Below are positions 1 through 9,585 of a stretch of DNA of 64,000 bases, piece by piece; position 1 is the stretch's first letter; each line of letters starts with the position of its first letter. The DNA is taken from the NCBI RefSeq assembly GCF_041435095.1, contig NZ_CP108025.1:248001-312000 (forward strand). Direction: 5' to 3'. A model generated the notes under the pieces. The model did not search any database and was not told the origin of the DNA. It was given only the letters and a program-made list of their open reading frames with translations. This stretch comes from Kitasatospora sp. NBC_00315 (lineage in GTDB: Bacteria > Actinomycetota > Actinomycetes > Streptomycetales > Streptomycetaceae). The translations under genes and the position numbers were made by a program.

Positions 1-1
1 C

Positions 2-1099
2 ATCCCCGGCAACGACGTCTGGACCCCGATCCGGCCCGGTGCGGCCTGGGGCGACGTCGCCGCCCTCACCCCCTGGGTGCTGTACCAGCGCTTCGGCGAC
101 CTCGACCTGCTCCGCCGTCACTACCCCACCGGAAGGGCCTGGGTCGACCTCGTCGAGCGGCTCGCCGGCCCGACCCGGCTCTGGGACACCGGGTTCCAGC
201 TCGGCGACTGGCTCGACCCCGCCGCACCGCCCGAGGACCCGGCAGCCGGCCGCACCGACCGCCACCTCGTCGCCACCGCCCACTTCGCCCGCTCCGCCCG
301 CCACCTGGCCCGGTCCGCGCGGGAACTCGGCAACGACGACGACGCACGGCACTACGGCGCACTCGCGGACGACGTCGCCGCCGCGTTCCGCGACCGGTAC
401 GTCCTGCCCTCCGGCCGGATGACGAGCGACAGCCCCACCGCCTACTGCCTCGCCATCGCCTTCGACCTGCTCGACGACCCCGCCGCACGCACCCGCGCCG
501 GCGACCGGCTCGCCGCCCTCGTCCTGCGCGACGACGCCCGCATCGCCACCGGCTTCGTCGGCACCCCGCTCATCTGCGACGCACTCACCGAGACCGGCCA
601 CCTCGACGTCGCGTACCGGCTGCTCACCCAGACCGAGTGCCCCTCCTGGCTCTACACCGTCACCCAGGGAGCCACCACCGTCTGGGAGCGCTGGGACAGC
701 CTGCGCCCCGACGGCACCCTCAACCCCGGCGGCATGACCTCCTTCAACCACTACGCTCTCGGCGCCGTCGCCGACTGGCTGCACCGCACCGTCGGCGGCA
801 TCGCCCCCGCCGCCCCGGGCTACCGCGCCCTCACCTACCGGCCCCGCCCCGGCGGCGGCATCACCTGGGCCGACACCCGCCACGAAACCCCCTACGGCAC
901 GGCGGCTTTGTCCTGGAAGGTCACCGCGGACGGCATGAACGCCCGGATCACCGTGCCGGCGGGGTGCCTCGGCACGGTCGACCTCCCCGGCCGCGCGCCC
1001 TTCACCCTCGGGCCGGGCGAGCACGTGGTCGACAGTGCGGAACCCCGGAGTGCTGCGGGGCCGGTCGCCCTCGCGGCCATGGCACACCCCCGCCCGTAG
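2..1099 (+). CDS. Alpha-L-rhamnosidase (GH78), C-terminal part
   Basis: The reading frame is open from base 2, so the gene begins outside the window and about 365 residues of its 3' end are present. The visible part starts in the (alpha/alpha)6 barrel (WGDVAALTPWVLYQRFGDLD, aromatic-rich helices) and ends with the C-terminal beta-sandwich typical of bacterial GH78 enzymes. The family removes terminal L-rhamnose from glycosides and polysaccharides. The motif VTQGATTVWERWDS is typical of the barrel end. The general base and acid lie upstream and cannot be checked. GH78 assignment is from recognised family pattern, not from a search. Confidence 0.88.
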   Translation: MPGNDVWTPIRPGAAWGDVAALTPWVLYQRFGDLDLLRRHYPTGRAWVDLVERLAGPTRLWDTGFQLGDWLDPAAPPEDPAAGRTDRHLVATAHFARSARHLARSARELGNDDDARHYGALADDVAAAFRDRYVLPSGRMTSDSPTAYCLAIAFDLLDDPAARTRAGDRLAALVLRDDARIATGFVGTPLICDALTETGHLDVAYRLLTQTECPSWLYTVTQGATTVWERWDSLRPDGTLNPGGMTSFNHYALGAVADWLHRTVGGIAPAAPGYRALTYRPRPGGGITWADTRHETPYGTAALSWKVTADGMNARITVPAGCLGTVDLPGRAPFTLGPGEHVVDSAEPRSAAGPVALAAMAHPRP

Positions 1100-1111
1100 C
1101 GCAGACGTGCG

Positions 1112-1142
1112 GGTGCCCCGGCGTCGTCGACGGCGGGGCACC
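1112..1142. terminator. Hairpin between convergent genes
   Basis: A 15-nt arm at 1112-1126 pairs with 1128-1142 with a single mismatch. It lies between the 3' ends of the GH78 gene and pobA, so it probably terminates both transcripts. There is no U tract, as is usual in high-GC actinobacteria. Confidence 0.55.
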
Positions 1143-1172
1143 GGTACGCACTGGCCGGACCTCCGGACGATG

Positions 1173-2372
1173 TCAGCACGAAGGAGAGTTCACGGGGAGT
1201 CCGACGGGCAGACCGACGTAGTTGTGGGCGAGTTCGGCGGCGGCGTGCGAGGAGGTCGCGATCCGGTCCAACTGCGAGAGCTGGAGACGGCGTTCGAATG
1301 GACCGTGACCCGGGTCGGTGTGCAGGGTCGTGGTCATGAACCAGGAGAAGTGCTCGGCCCGCCACACCCGCTTCAGGCAGGTGTCGGAGTAGGCGTCGAG
1401 CAGCTCGGTCGAGCCCGTGGCGTACCGAGCGGTCAGCGCGTGGGCCAGCACCAGGACGTCGGCGGCGGCGAGGTTGAGCCCCTTCGCGCCGGTCGGCGGC
1501 ACGATGTGCGCGGCGTCGCCCGCGAGGAACACCCTTCCCCACCGCATCGGTTCGGTGACGTGACTTCGCATCGGCAGCACGGACCTGGCGGTGATCGGGC
1601 CGCGGTGGAGCGGGCGCGAGCCGTCCGCGGCGAGCCGGGCGTCGAGTTCGTCCCAGATCCGCCCGTCCGGCCAGTCGGCGAGGGCGGCGCCGTTCGGCAC
1701 CTGGAGGTAGAGCCGGCTGACGACGGGCGAGCGCATGCTGGCCAGGGCGAAGCCGCGGTCGGAGTGGGCGTAGACCAGTTCATCGCCGGGCGGCGGCGCG
1801 TCCGCGAGCACCCCGAGCCACGCGTAGGGGTAGGTGCGTTCGTACGTGCGCCGCGCGGCCTCCGGTACGGCCTGCTTGGCGACGCCGTGGAACCCGTCGC
1901 AGCCCGCGACGTAGTCGCAGCTCAGGACCTGCTCCCGGCCGCCGTGCGAGTAGCGGATCACCGGGCGGCCGGTATCGGCTCCCTCGACGCCCGTCACCTC
2001 GGCCTCGAACAGCAGTGGTCCGCCCTCGCGCAGTTGCAGGGCGACGAGGTCCTTCACCACCTCGGTCTGGGCGTAGACCATGACGCTGCGCCCACCGGTG
2101 AGCCCGGGGAAGTCCAGGCGGTAGGCCCGGCCGTCGAAGCGCAGCTCGATGCCGTGGTGGACGAGGCCCTCCCGGTCCATCCGCTCACCGGCGCCGGCGG
2201 CGCGCAGCGCGTCGACGGTGGTCTGTTCCAGGATGCCGGCGCGCTGGCGCTGCTCGACGTAGGCACGGTCGCGGCTCTCCAGGACGACGCTGTCGATGCC
2301 TGCGACGTGGAGCAGACGGGCGAGGAGGAGACCGGCCGGGCCGCCGCCGATGATGCCGACAGTGGTGTGCAT
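1173..2372 (-). CDS. pobA: 4-hydroxybenzoate 3-monooxygenase
   Basis: 399 residues, the usual length for PobA. It carries the N-terminal FAD-binding motif GIIGGGPAGL (residues 6-15) and the class A flavoprotein hydroxylase motif GDAAHIVPPTGAKGLNLAAAD in the C-terminal half. The enzyme hydroxylates 4-hydroxybenzoate to protocatechuate with NAD(P)H and O2, feeding the pca genes upstream. The ATG shares its A with the pcaL stop codon (TGATG), which indicates translational coupling. It is the last gene of the pca operon. A longer open frame upstream runs through pcaL and is a shadow. Confidence 0.93.
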   Translation of the reverse strand: MHTTVGIIGGGPAGLLLARLLHVAGIDSVVLESRDRAYVEQRQRAGILEQTTVDALRAAGAGERMDREGLVHHGIELRFDGRAYRLDFPGLTGGRSVMVYAQTEVVKDLVALQLREGGPLLFEAEVTGVEGADTGRPVIRYSHGGREQVLSCDYVAGCDGFHGVAKQAVPEAARRTYERTYPYAWLGVLADAPPPGDELVYAHSDRGFALASMRSPVVSRLYLQVPNGAALADWPDGRIWDELDARLAADGSRPLHRGPITARSVLPMRSHVTEPMRWGRVFLAGDAAHIVPPTGAKGLNLAAADVLVLAHALTARYATGSTELLDAYSDTCLKRVWRAEHFSWFMTTTLHTDPGHGPFERRLQLSQLDRIATSSHAAAELAHNYVGLPVGLPVNSPSC

Positions 2373-3502
2373 CAGGTGTCCTTGCGGTCGTTGAGGATGC
2401 GGTCGGCAACGGCGAAGGCGGCGTTGGCGGCGGGCACACCGCAGTACACGGCGGTCTGGAGCAGCACCTCCCCGATCTCCTCGGGGGTGAGTCCGTTGCG
2501 CCGTGCGGCGCGGACGTGCAGGGCGAGTTCCTCCTGGTGGCCGCCCGCGACGAGGGCGGTGAGGGTGATGCAGCTGCGGGTCCGGCGGTCGAGCCCCGGG
2601 CGGGTCCAGATCTCGCCCCAGGCGTATCGGGTGATGAAGTCCTGGAAGGGCGCGGTGAACGCGGTGGTGCGGGCGGTGGCGCGGTCGACGTGCTCGTCGC
2701 CGAGGACGGCCCGGCGCACCCGCTCCCCCGCTCCGGACGACGGGGGCCCGAGGTGGGCGAGGAGGGCGGCGAGGACGGCCTGCGGCCTCTCGACACCGGC
2801 GAGGTGGGCCGCACCGGGGATCTCCAGCAAGGTCGCGCCGGGGATGTGGTCGGCGAGTTCGCGGGCGTGTACGGGCGGGGTGGCGGGGTCGTCGCGGCCC
2901 GCGACGACGAGGACGGGGGCATCGATGCGATGCAGACCGGCGCGCAGGTCGAGGGCGGCCAGGACGTCGCAGCAGGCGGCGTAGCCGGCCGGGTCGGCGC
3001 CGCGGTGGTCGGCGACCAGAGTACGGGCGGCCGGGGTGTCCTGGAAGCCTGCGGTGAACCACCGGCCGGCGGCGGAGTCCGCGACGGGGCCGGCGCCGTG
3101 GTCGCGGACCGTGCGGGCGCGCTCCCGCCAGGCCTCGGGGTTGCCGAAGCGGGCCGAGGAGCAGATGAGCGCTAGGGAGGAGAGGCGTTCCGGGTGGTGG
3201 ACGGCCAGGTGGGTGCCGATCGCCCCACCGAGGGAGATCCCGGCGTAGGCGAAGCGGTCGATGCCGAGGTGGTCGGCGAGGTCGAGGACGAGACGGGCGA
3301 GGTCGGCGACCCCGGCGCCGGCCGGGAGCAGGGCGGCGGGCGAACCGCCGTGGCCGGGCAGGTCGAAGCGGACGACGCGGTGGTGGCGGGCCAGTTCGGG
3401 CACCTGCGGGTCCCAGACGGCGAGCGAGGTGCCCAGGGAGGGTCCCAGAAGCAGGGCGGCGGCGTTGTCGGGGCCGTCGGTGCGGTGGTGGAGGAGGGTC
3501 AC
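2372..3502 (-). CDS. pcaL: 3-oxoadipate enol-lactonase / 4-carboxymuconolactone decarboxylase fusion
   Basis: 376 residues in two domains. Residues 1 to about 250 are an alpha/beta hydrolase with nucleophile motif GISLGG (Ser90) and DLPGHG, which is PcaD, the enol-lactone hydrolase. From about 255 to the end is an AhpD-like carboxymuconolactone decarboxylase domain (ELALHVRAARRNGLTPEEI), which is PcaC. The fusion carries out two consecutive beta-ketoadipate steps and is common in actinobacteria. The GTG start overlaps the pcaB stop by 4 nt (GTGA). Its stop overlaps the pobA start. Confidence 0.93.
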   Translation of the reverse strand: MTLLHHRTDGPDNAAALLLGPSLGTSLAVWDPQVPELARHHRVVRFDLPGHGGSPAALLPAGAGVADLARLVLDLADHLGIDRFAYAGISLGGAIGTHLAVHHPERLSSLALICSSARFGNPEAWRERARTVRDHGAGPVADSAAGRWFTAGFQDTPAARTLVADHRGADPAGYAACCDVLAALDLRAGLHRIDAPVLVVAGRDDPATPPVHARELADHIPGATLLEIPGAAHLAGVERPQAVLAALLAHLGPPSSGAGERVRRAVLGDEHVDRATARTTAFTAPFQDFITRYAWGEIWTRPGLDRRTRSCITLTALVAGGHQEELALHVRAARRNGLTPEEIGEVLLQTAVYCGVPAANAAFAVADRILNDRKDT

Positions 3503-4866
3503 AGGTGTTCCTTGAGGGCGCGGTCGACCAGGACTGCGGCGGCGCCCAGGTAGTTGGCCGGGTCGGTCAGTTCGCGCAGCCGGCTCTCGGACAGCAGCCC
3601 CGCCACGGAGGGTTCGCCGTCGAGTGCCTCGTCGAGGTCGAGGGCTTCCTCGACGGCCCGGGCGGCGGCCCGGGCGAGGGCCTGCCGGGCCTCGGTGCGG
3701 CCGATGATCGGGGCGAGGGCCACGGCCAGGTGCTCGCTGACGATCAGCCCTCCGGTGTGGTGGAGGTTGTCGGCCATACGGTGCGGGTGGACCTGGAGGC
3801 CGGCCACGAGTTCGGCCGCCGCCCGGGCGGCCGCGCCGACCAGGCGCAGTGACTCCCTCAGCGGCTGCCACTCGGCGTGCCACGCGCCGGCCGGGCGTTC
3901 GTCCTCGGCGGCCACCGCTGCGAACAGGACGGCGGCCAGGGCGGGTACCTGGCGTGCGGCGGCGGCCATCAGGGTGGCCCGGACCGGGTTGGCCTTGTGC
4001 GGCATCGCGGAGGAACCGCCGCCGTCCCCTTCGGAGAGTTCGCCGATCTCGGTGCGGGAGAGGATCAGCACGTCCGCTGCGATCTTGCCGAGGGCGCCGG
4101 CGGTGAAGGCCAGGACTCCGGCGAGGTCGGCGACCGGGGTACGCAGGGTGTGCCAGGGCAGCAGCGGCTCGGCCAGGCCGGTGCGACTGGCGTACGCCGC
4201 GAGCAGGCGCAGGGCGACACCGGGATCGCGGGGTGTGCCGGCGGCCTCGGCCTGCGCCTGGAAGGCCGCCAGCGTGCCTGCGGCGCCGCCGAGTTGAGCG
4301 GGAAGCGTGGCGCGGACGACGGTCAGACGGCGATGGGCGGCGAGGACGAGGCTGCGCCAGCCGGCCGCCTTCAGGCCGAAAGTGGTGGGCACGGCGTGCT
4401 GGGTCAGGGTGCGGCCCGGCATCGGGGTGTCGCGGTGACGCTCCGCGAGCCGGGCCAGCTCGGCGGCGGTGCGCTCGAGATCGGTCAGGGTCAGGTCGAG
4501 GGCCTCGGCGGCGACCAGCATCAGGGCCGTGTCGAGGACGTCCTGGCTGGTGGCGCCGCAGTGCACATGGGCGCCCCCGCCGAGGCGGGCGGCCAGGTCC
4601 GCGACCAGCGGGACGACCGGGTTGCCGCTCGCACGGGCCCGCAGCGCGATGCTGCCCAGGTCGAGGTCGCCGGCGGCGGCGAGCAGGGCGTCGGCGGCCC
4701 CCGCGGGGGCGAGGCCCACGTCGCTCTGGGCTCTGACAAGGGCGACCTCGGCACGCACCATCGCGCCGAGGAGGGCCGCGTCTCCGGTGGCCACGGCCAC
4801 GGCGGTGCCGGCCGTGAGAGGGGTGAGCAGCCCGATGTCGCCGGGGCAGGGATCAGTGGAAGGCAA
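3499..4866 (-). CDS. pcaB: 3-carboxy-cis,cis-muconate cycloisomerase
   Basis: 455 residues of the fumarase/aspartase superfamily. The signature GSSAMPHKANP is at residues 284-294 and the conserved CGATSQDVLDTA is near 103-114. It closes 3-carboxymuconate to 4-carboxymuconolactone. The best start is TTG at 4866, which preserves the family N-terminus (GLLTPLTAGTAVAVATGD) but overlaps the end of pcaG by 14 nt. No ATG or GTG lies close enough to do so. Some actinobacterial PcaB proteins have this extended C-terminus. The weak start may tune its level relative to PcaHG. Confidence 0.92.
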   Translation of the reverse strand: MPSTDPCPGDIGLLTPLTAGTAVAVATGDAALLGAMVRAEVALVRAQSDVGLAPAGAADALLAAAGDLDLGSIALRARASGNPVVPLVADLAARLGGGAHVHCGATSQDVLDTALMLVAAEALDLTLTDLERTAAELARLAERHRDTPMPGRTLTQHAVPTTFGLKAAGWRSLVLAAHRRLTVVRATLPAQLGGAAGTLAAFQAQAEAAGTPRDPGVALRLLAAYASRTGLAEPLLPWHTLRTPVADLAGVLAFTAGALGKIAADVLILSRTEIGELSEGDGGGSSAMPHKANPVRATLMAAAARQVPALAAVLFAAVAAEDERPAGAWHAEWQPLRESLRLVGAAARAAAELVAGLQVHPHRMADNLHHTGGLIVSEHLAVALAPIIGRTEARQALARAAARAVEEALDLDEALDGEPSVAGLLSESRLRELTDPANYLGAAAVLVDRALKEHL

Positions 4867-5410
4867 GGAAGGTCGTCTCCTTCTCCCCCTGGAGTCGGAT
4901 GTCGAAGCGGTGCAGGGCCGGCTGTTCGAGCCGGGTGTGCAGGCCGGCCCGCTGTTCCGGCGCGAGGGAGGCCAGCAGCCGGTCGACGCCCGACAGGGGA
5001 TGGCCGGTGAGGTAGGCGCGGGTGTTCAGGTGGTGGAGCAGTCCGCGGGCGAAGACGCAGACCGCGAGGTAGGGGGCGCCGCCGGGCGGCAGGGTGCGCA
5101 GCGTCCAGTGGCCGTCGGCGTCGGTGGCGACGCGGGCGAAACCGGTGAAGTCGGTGCCGTTACGGCCGGCGAAGCCGCCGGTGACTGGGTCGCGGCGCAT
5201 CGATCCGGGCCGGCCGCGGCGGTCGCCGTCCGGGGCGGGCTGCCAGAACTCCAGCAGGGCGTCGGGCACGGGCGCGCCCGCGCCGTCGAGGACATGGCCG
5301 TGCAGGGTGACCGCGTCGGGGTGACCGGGCGGGGCGAGGTCGCCACCGCCGGGAAAGGGCAGGGCGTAACCGTAGAAGGGGCCGACGGTCTGCGAGGGGG
5401 TGGGGAGCAT
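4853..5410 (-). CDS. pcaG: Protocatechuate 3,4-dioxygenase, alpha subunit
   Basis: 185 residues, close to the usual 190-200 for PcaG. It has the shared intradiol dioxygenase fold (SQTVGPFYGYALPF at the N-terminus, DALLEFWQPAPDG in the core) but lacks the iron ligands, which belong to PcaH. The alpha and beta subunits together cleave protocatechuate to 3-carboxy-cis,cis-muconate. The ATG shares one base with the pcaH stop (TGATG), so the two subunits are translationally coupled. Confidence 0.93.
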   Translation of the reverse strand: MLPTPSQTVGPFYGYALPFPGGGDLAPPGHPDAVTLHGHVLDGAGAPVPDALLEFWQPAPDGDRRGRPGSMRRDPVTGGFAGRNGTDFTGFARVATDADGHWTLRTLPPGGAPYLAVCVFARGLLHHLNTRAYLTGHPLSGVDRLLASLAPEQRAGLHTRLEQPALHRFDIRLQGEKETTFLAFH

Positions 5411-6162
5411 CAGCGGCCTTCCTCGGTCCAGGTGGCGGCGGGGCCGTCGAGGACGACGTCCCAGCGGTAGCCGAGCGACCACTCGGGGGTGGAGAGGTCG
5501 TGGTCGTAGGCGGCGACCAGGCGGGCCCGGGCGTCCGGGTCGGTGACGGACTGCAGGATCGGGTCGTAGGGGAAGAGCGGGTCGCCGGGGAAGTACATCT
5601 GGGTGACCAGGCGCTGGGTGAGGGCGGTGCCGAACAGCGAGAAGTGGATGTGCGCGGGCCGCCAGGCACCGGTGTGGTTGCGCCACGGGTAGGCGCCGGG
5701 CTTGATCGTGGTGAAGGCGTAGCTGCCGTCGTCACCGGTGAGGCAGCGGCCGGCGCCGGTGAAGTTCGGGTCGAGCGGGGCGGGGTGCTGGTCGCGCCGG
5801 TGGGCGTAGCGGCCGGCGGCGTTGGCCTGCCAGATCTCGACGAGCTGGCCCCGCACGGGCCGCCCGTCGCGGTCCAGGACGCGGCCGGTGACGGTGATGC
5901 GTTCGCCGAGCGGTTCGCCGTGGTGGTGGCGGGTGAGGTCGGCGTCGAGGTCGGTGACGTCGGTGGTGCCGAAGGCCGGGCCCGACAGTTCGACGGCTTC
6001 GGGGTCGTCGACGGTGACCGGCAGCCGGTGGGGGTGGCGCAGAGCGGCGCTGCGGTACGGGACGTAGCCGCGATCGGGATGGTGCCGCGGCTCGCCCGTG
6101 CGGGTGCGGGCACGGGACTGCTGCGCGATCTCGTCGGAGATCTCCTGCTGGGTGGGGAGCAC
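5410..6162 (-). CDS. pcaH: Protocatechuate 3,4-dioxygenase, beta subunit
   Basis: 250 residues. The four non-haem Fe(III) ligands are visible as Tyr119, Tyr158, His171 and His173 (GRYAHR and RPAHIHFSLFG). This spacing matches the Pseudomonas enzyme exactly. The GTG at 6162 is chosen over the ATG at 6192 because an AAGGTGAG ribosome site precedes it at normal spacing and the downstream N-terminus matches the family. A 69-nt gap separates it from pcaJ, the only non-overlapping junction within pcaJ-HGBL-pobA. Confidence 0.94.
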   Translation of the reverse strand: MLPTQQEISDEIAQQSRARTRTGEPRHHPDRGYVPYRSAALRHPHRLPVTVDDPEAVELSGPAFGTTDVTDLDADLTRHHHGEPLGERITVTGRVLDRDGRPVRGQLVEIWQANAAGRYAHRRDQHPAPLDPNFTGAGRCLTGDDGSYAFTTIKPGAYPWRNHTGAWRPAHIHFSLFGTALTQRLVTQMYFPGDPLFPYDPILQSVTDPDARARLVAAYDHDLSTPEWSLGYRWDVVLDGPAATWTEEGR

Positions 6163-6231
6163 GGGCTCACCTTTCGGGGACGGGCATGACATCCCGGTAC
6201 CGGCTCCGGTCCAGGGCGGCTGCCTGCGGGG

Positions 6232-6875
<644 letters not shown>

Positions 6876-6876
<1 letters not shown>

Positions 6877-7661
6877 CAGGCGTGCACCGTCCTTCGTGCC
6901 GGGGGCGCGGAGATGGTGCGCCGTTCGATGTTCTTGTCGGTGGCCTGGGCGGGGGTGAGTTCGATGACGCGCTGAACGAACACGCCGGGCAGGTGGATCT
7001 CGTCGGGGTCGAGCACGCCGGGCTCGACGAGTTCCTCGACCTCGGCGATGGTGATCCGGCCGGCCATCGCGGCGAGCGGATTGAAGTTACGGGCCGCCTT
7101 GCGGAAGACGAGGTTGCCGTGCCGGTCGCCGCGCGCCGCGCGGACGAGGGCGTAGTCGCAGGTGATGCCGTGCTCCAGCACGTACGGGCGGCCGTCGAAG
7201 GTGCGGACCTCCTTGGCGGGCGAGGCGAGGGCCACGCCTCCTCCGCCGGCGACGTAACGCCAGGGCAGGCCGCCGTCGGCGACCTGGGTGCCGACGCCGG
7301 CGGGGGTGAAGAACGCGGGGATGCCGCAGCCTCCGGCTCGCAGCCGCTCCGCCAGGGTGCCCTGCGGGGTGAGTTCGACCTCCAGCTCGCCGCCGAGGTA
7401 CTGGCGGGCGAACTCCTTGTTCTCGCCCACGTAGGAGGCGGTGACCCTGACGATCCGTCCGGCGGCGAGCAGGACGCCGAGCCCCGCGCCGTCGACACCG
7501 CAGTTGTTCGACACCACGCTCAGGCCGCTCGCGCCCCGCGCGAAGAGCGACTCGATGAGCGTGGCGGGGATGCCGCTGAGGCCGAAGCCGCCGACGGCCA
7601 GGGAGGCGCCGTCGGGGATGTCGGCGACGGCCTCAGCCGCACTCGGACTCACTTTGTCCAT
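6876..7661 (-). CDS. pcaI: 3-oxoadipate CoA-transferase, subunit A
   Basis: 261 residues. It has the alpha-subunit CoA-transferase pattern: [18 protein letters not shown] near the N-terminus and [22 protein letters not shown] in the second half. The ATG at 7661 is preceded by a GAGAGGAAG ribosome site. It is the first gene of the pca block. A 109-nt gap separates it from the SDR gene upstream, so it may have its own promoter or be read through from the upstream cluster. The subunit pair could in principle act on another 3-oxoacid, but the pca context favours 3-oxoadipate. Confidence 0.91.
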
Positions 7662-7770
7662 GGGATTTGCTTCCTCTCAGGAGGCAGGACCGGGCAGTGA
7701 CGTGGGGCGGCAGCCGGGACGGGACGAGGCCGGCGTCGACCGGCGCCGACCATGACGCCGGAGAAGCGGC

Positions 7771-8514
7771 TCACGGCGTGCCGTCCGGGTCGCGCAGCGC
7801 GTCGGAGATCGACTTCGCGCCGCCGTGGGCGGTGTAACCCCCGTCGACGGGGATCTCGGCGCCGGTGATGAAGGAGGCGTCGTCGGAGAGGAGGAAGACC
7901 ACCAGCGGGCTGATCTCGTCCACGGTGCCGGTGCGGCCGAGCGGGGTCTCGCTCAGGTTGGCCTCCCGGAAGGCCGGGGGCGCCGAGGCGGTCATCTCGG
8001 TCTCGATGAAGCCGGGGTGGATGGTGTTGACGCGGATGCCGCGCGGTCCGAGTTCCAGGCAGGCGGTCTTGGCGAGGCCGCGCAGCGCCCACTTGCTCGC
8101 CGTGTAGGCCACCGGGTAGTGCCCGGTGAGGGCGGCCGAGGAGCCCACGTTGACGATGGCGGAGCCCGGCGGCATCAGCGGGGTCAGGTGCTGGATGCCG
8201 AGCAGGGGGCCGGTGACGTTGACGGCGTGGACGCGGGCGAAGTCCTCGGCGGTGACCTCGCCGAGGCGGGCGCGCCAGGTGATGCCGGCGTTGTTGACCA
8301 GGCCGTGGACGGCCCCGTGGGTCTCGCGCAGCTCGGCGGCGAGCCCGGCCCACGCCGTGGCGTCGGTGACGTCGAGCGGGCGGCAACCGGCGGCGGCCTG
8401 TACGTCGGTGGCGATGACGACCGCGCCCTCCTGCGCCAGGGCGGCGGCCTGCGCCGCACCCTGGCCGCGGGCCGCTCCGGTGACGACGACGACCTTGCCT
8501 TGCAGGCGGTCCAT
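7771..8514 (-). CDS. SDR-family oxidoreductase of the second aromatic cluster
   Basis: 247 residues, a classical short-chain dehydrogenase. It shows TGAARGQG (12-19, nucleotide binding), NNAG (74-77) and the catalytic Ser125, Tyr137 and Lys141 (YTASK). It probably oxidises or reduces a hydroxyl or keto intermediate with NAD(P). It sits between the FAH-type hydrolase and pcaI on the same strand with a short gap, so it likely belongs to the uncharacterised ring-cleavage cluster. The C-terminal GGYTAHGGAKS is typical of 3-oxoacyl-reductase-like SDRs. The substrate cannot be assigned. Confidence 0.88.
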   Translation of the reverse strand: MDRLQGKVVVVTGAARGQGAAQAAALAQEGAVVIATDVQAAAGCRPLDVTDATAWAGLAAELRETHGAVHGLVNNAGITWRARLGEVTAEDFARVHAVNVTGPLLGIQHLTPLMPPGSAIVNVGSSAALTGHYPVAYTASKWALRGLAKTACLELGPRGIRVNTIHPGFIETEMTASAPPAFREANLSETPLGRTGTVDEISPLVVFLLSDDASFITGAEIPVDGGYTAHGGAKSISDALRDPDGTP

Positions 8515-8535
8515 GGGGATTCCTTGCCTCGTGGG

Positions 8536-9498
8536 TCAGGGGCGGGTGCGCGGGCGCGGCCGGGCGGGGTGGATCCGCACCGGCTCGGTCCCGTCGACGA
8601 CGGTATTGGAGACGGTGCCGATGCCCTCGACGGTGAGGGTGACGGTGTCGCCGGGCCCCAGCGGCGCCGGGTCCTGGCGACCGGTGCGCCCCCAGAGTTC
8701 GGCGAGGCAGCCGCCGTTGCCGCAGGTGCCGGAGCCGAGGACGTCGCCGGGTCGTACGGTGGTGCCGCGTGAGGCGTAGGCGACGAGATCCTCGAAGGGC
8801 CAGCCCATGTTGGAGAGCAGGTCGCGGCCGACGACCTCGCCGTTGACCTCGGCGGTCAGCGCCAGGCGCAGGAATCCGTCGGCGTCGCGGCGGGGTTCCA
8901 GTTCGTCGGCCGTGACGAGGTACGGGCCCAGGGTGGTGGCGGTGTCCTTGCCCTTGCAGGGCCCGAGGCCGACCCGCATCTCACGGGACTGCAGATCGCG
9001 CGCCGACCAGTCGTTGAAGATCGTGTAGCCGATGATGTGCTCGCGGGCCTGTTCCGGGGTCAGGTCGCTGCCCCGGAGCCCGATGACGGCCGCCACCTCC
9101 AGCTCGAAGTCGAGCACGGACGAGCCCGGCGGCATCGGGACGTCGTCGTGGGCGCCGATGACGGCGTACGGGTTGCCGAAGTAGAAGGTCGGCGCCTCGT
9201 ACCAGGCCTCGGGCACGCCCTCGGCGCCGCTGACACTGCGGCGTACCCCCTCGACGTGCTCCTCGAAGGCGACGAAGTCACGGACGGTGGGCGGCTGGAG
9301 GGGCGGCAGCAGTCGCACCTCGGCGACCTGCGGGCCGGGCTCGGCGGCCAGCGCCGTCCGGCCGGCGGCGTGCAGGGCTTGCCTGCCGGCCCGGACGAGG
9401 TCGAGCAGGTCGGCCCCGACGGGCAGCGGGTGCAGACGGGTGCCGGACACGACGGCGCAGCGGCGGTGCCCGTGATGCTCGTAGGTGGCGAAGCGCAT
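8536..9498 (-). CDS. Fumarylacetoacetate hydrolase family protein
   Basis: 320 residues. An N-terminal 60-residue beta domain is followed by the FAH fold. Metal-binding acidic residues are in FELEVAAVIG and NDWSARDLQ, and SGTCGNGGCLAELWG replaces the usual STGTPxGVG loop. In meta-cleavage pathways such enzymes hydrolyse acylpyruvates or act as hydratase/decarboxylase. The Cys/Gly-rich loop resembles eukaryotic-type FAH (fumarylacetoacetase) more than the short hydratases. It is the second of two FAH genes in this cluster; the other is at 13784-14767. Confidence 0.88.
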   Translation of the reverse strand: MRFATYEHHGHRRCAVVSGTRLHPLPVGADLLDLVRAGRQALHAAGRTALAAEPGPQVAEVRLLPPLQPPTVRDFVAFEEHVEGVRRSVSGAEGVPEAWYEAPTFYFGNPYAVIGAHDDVPMPPGSSVLDFELEVAAVIGLRGSDLTPEQAREHIIGYTIFNDWSARDLQSREMRVGLGPCKGKDTATTLGPYLVTADELEPRRDADGFLRLALTAEVNGEVVGRDLLSNMGWPFEDLVAYASRGTTVRPGDVLGSGTCGNGGCLAELWGRTGRQDPAPLGPGDTVTLTVEGIGTVSNTVVDGTEPVRIHPARPRPRTRP

Positions 9499-9585
9499 GG
9501 TTCTCCTCCGATGGCCGGGGGTGTGGCGGGCGGCGTCAGGGCGGGACTCGCCCGCCGCACCCCCGGGGTCCTTGGACGGACTGGA

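Noticed and set aside
1035..2984. Long plus-strand open frame of about 650 codons opposite pobA and pcaL
   Set aside because: It is antisense to two clear enzymes, has no domain pattern and arises from the GC-rich codon bias of the real genes.
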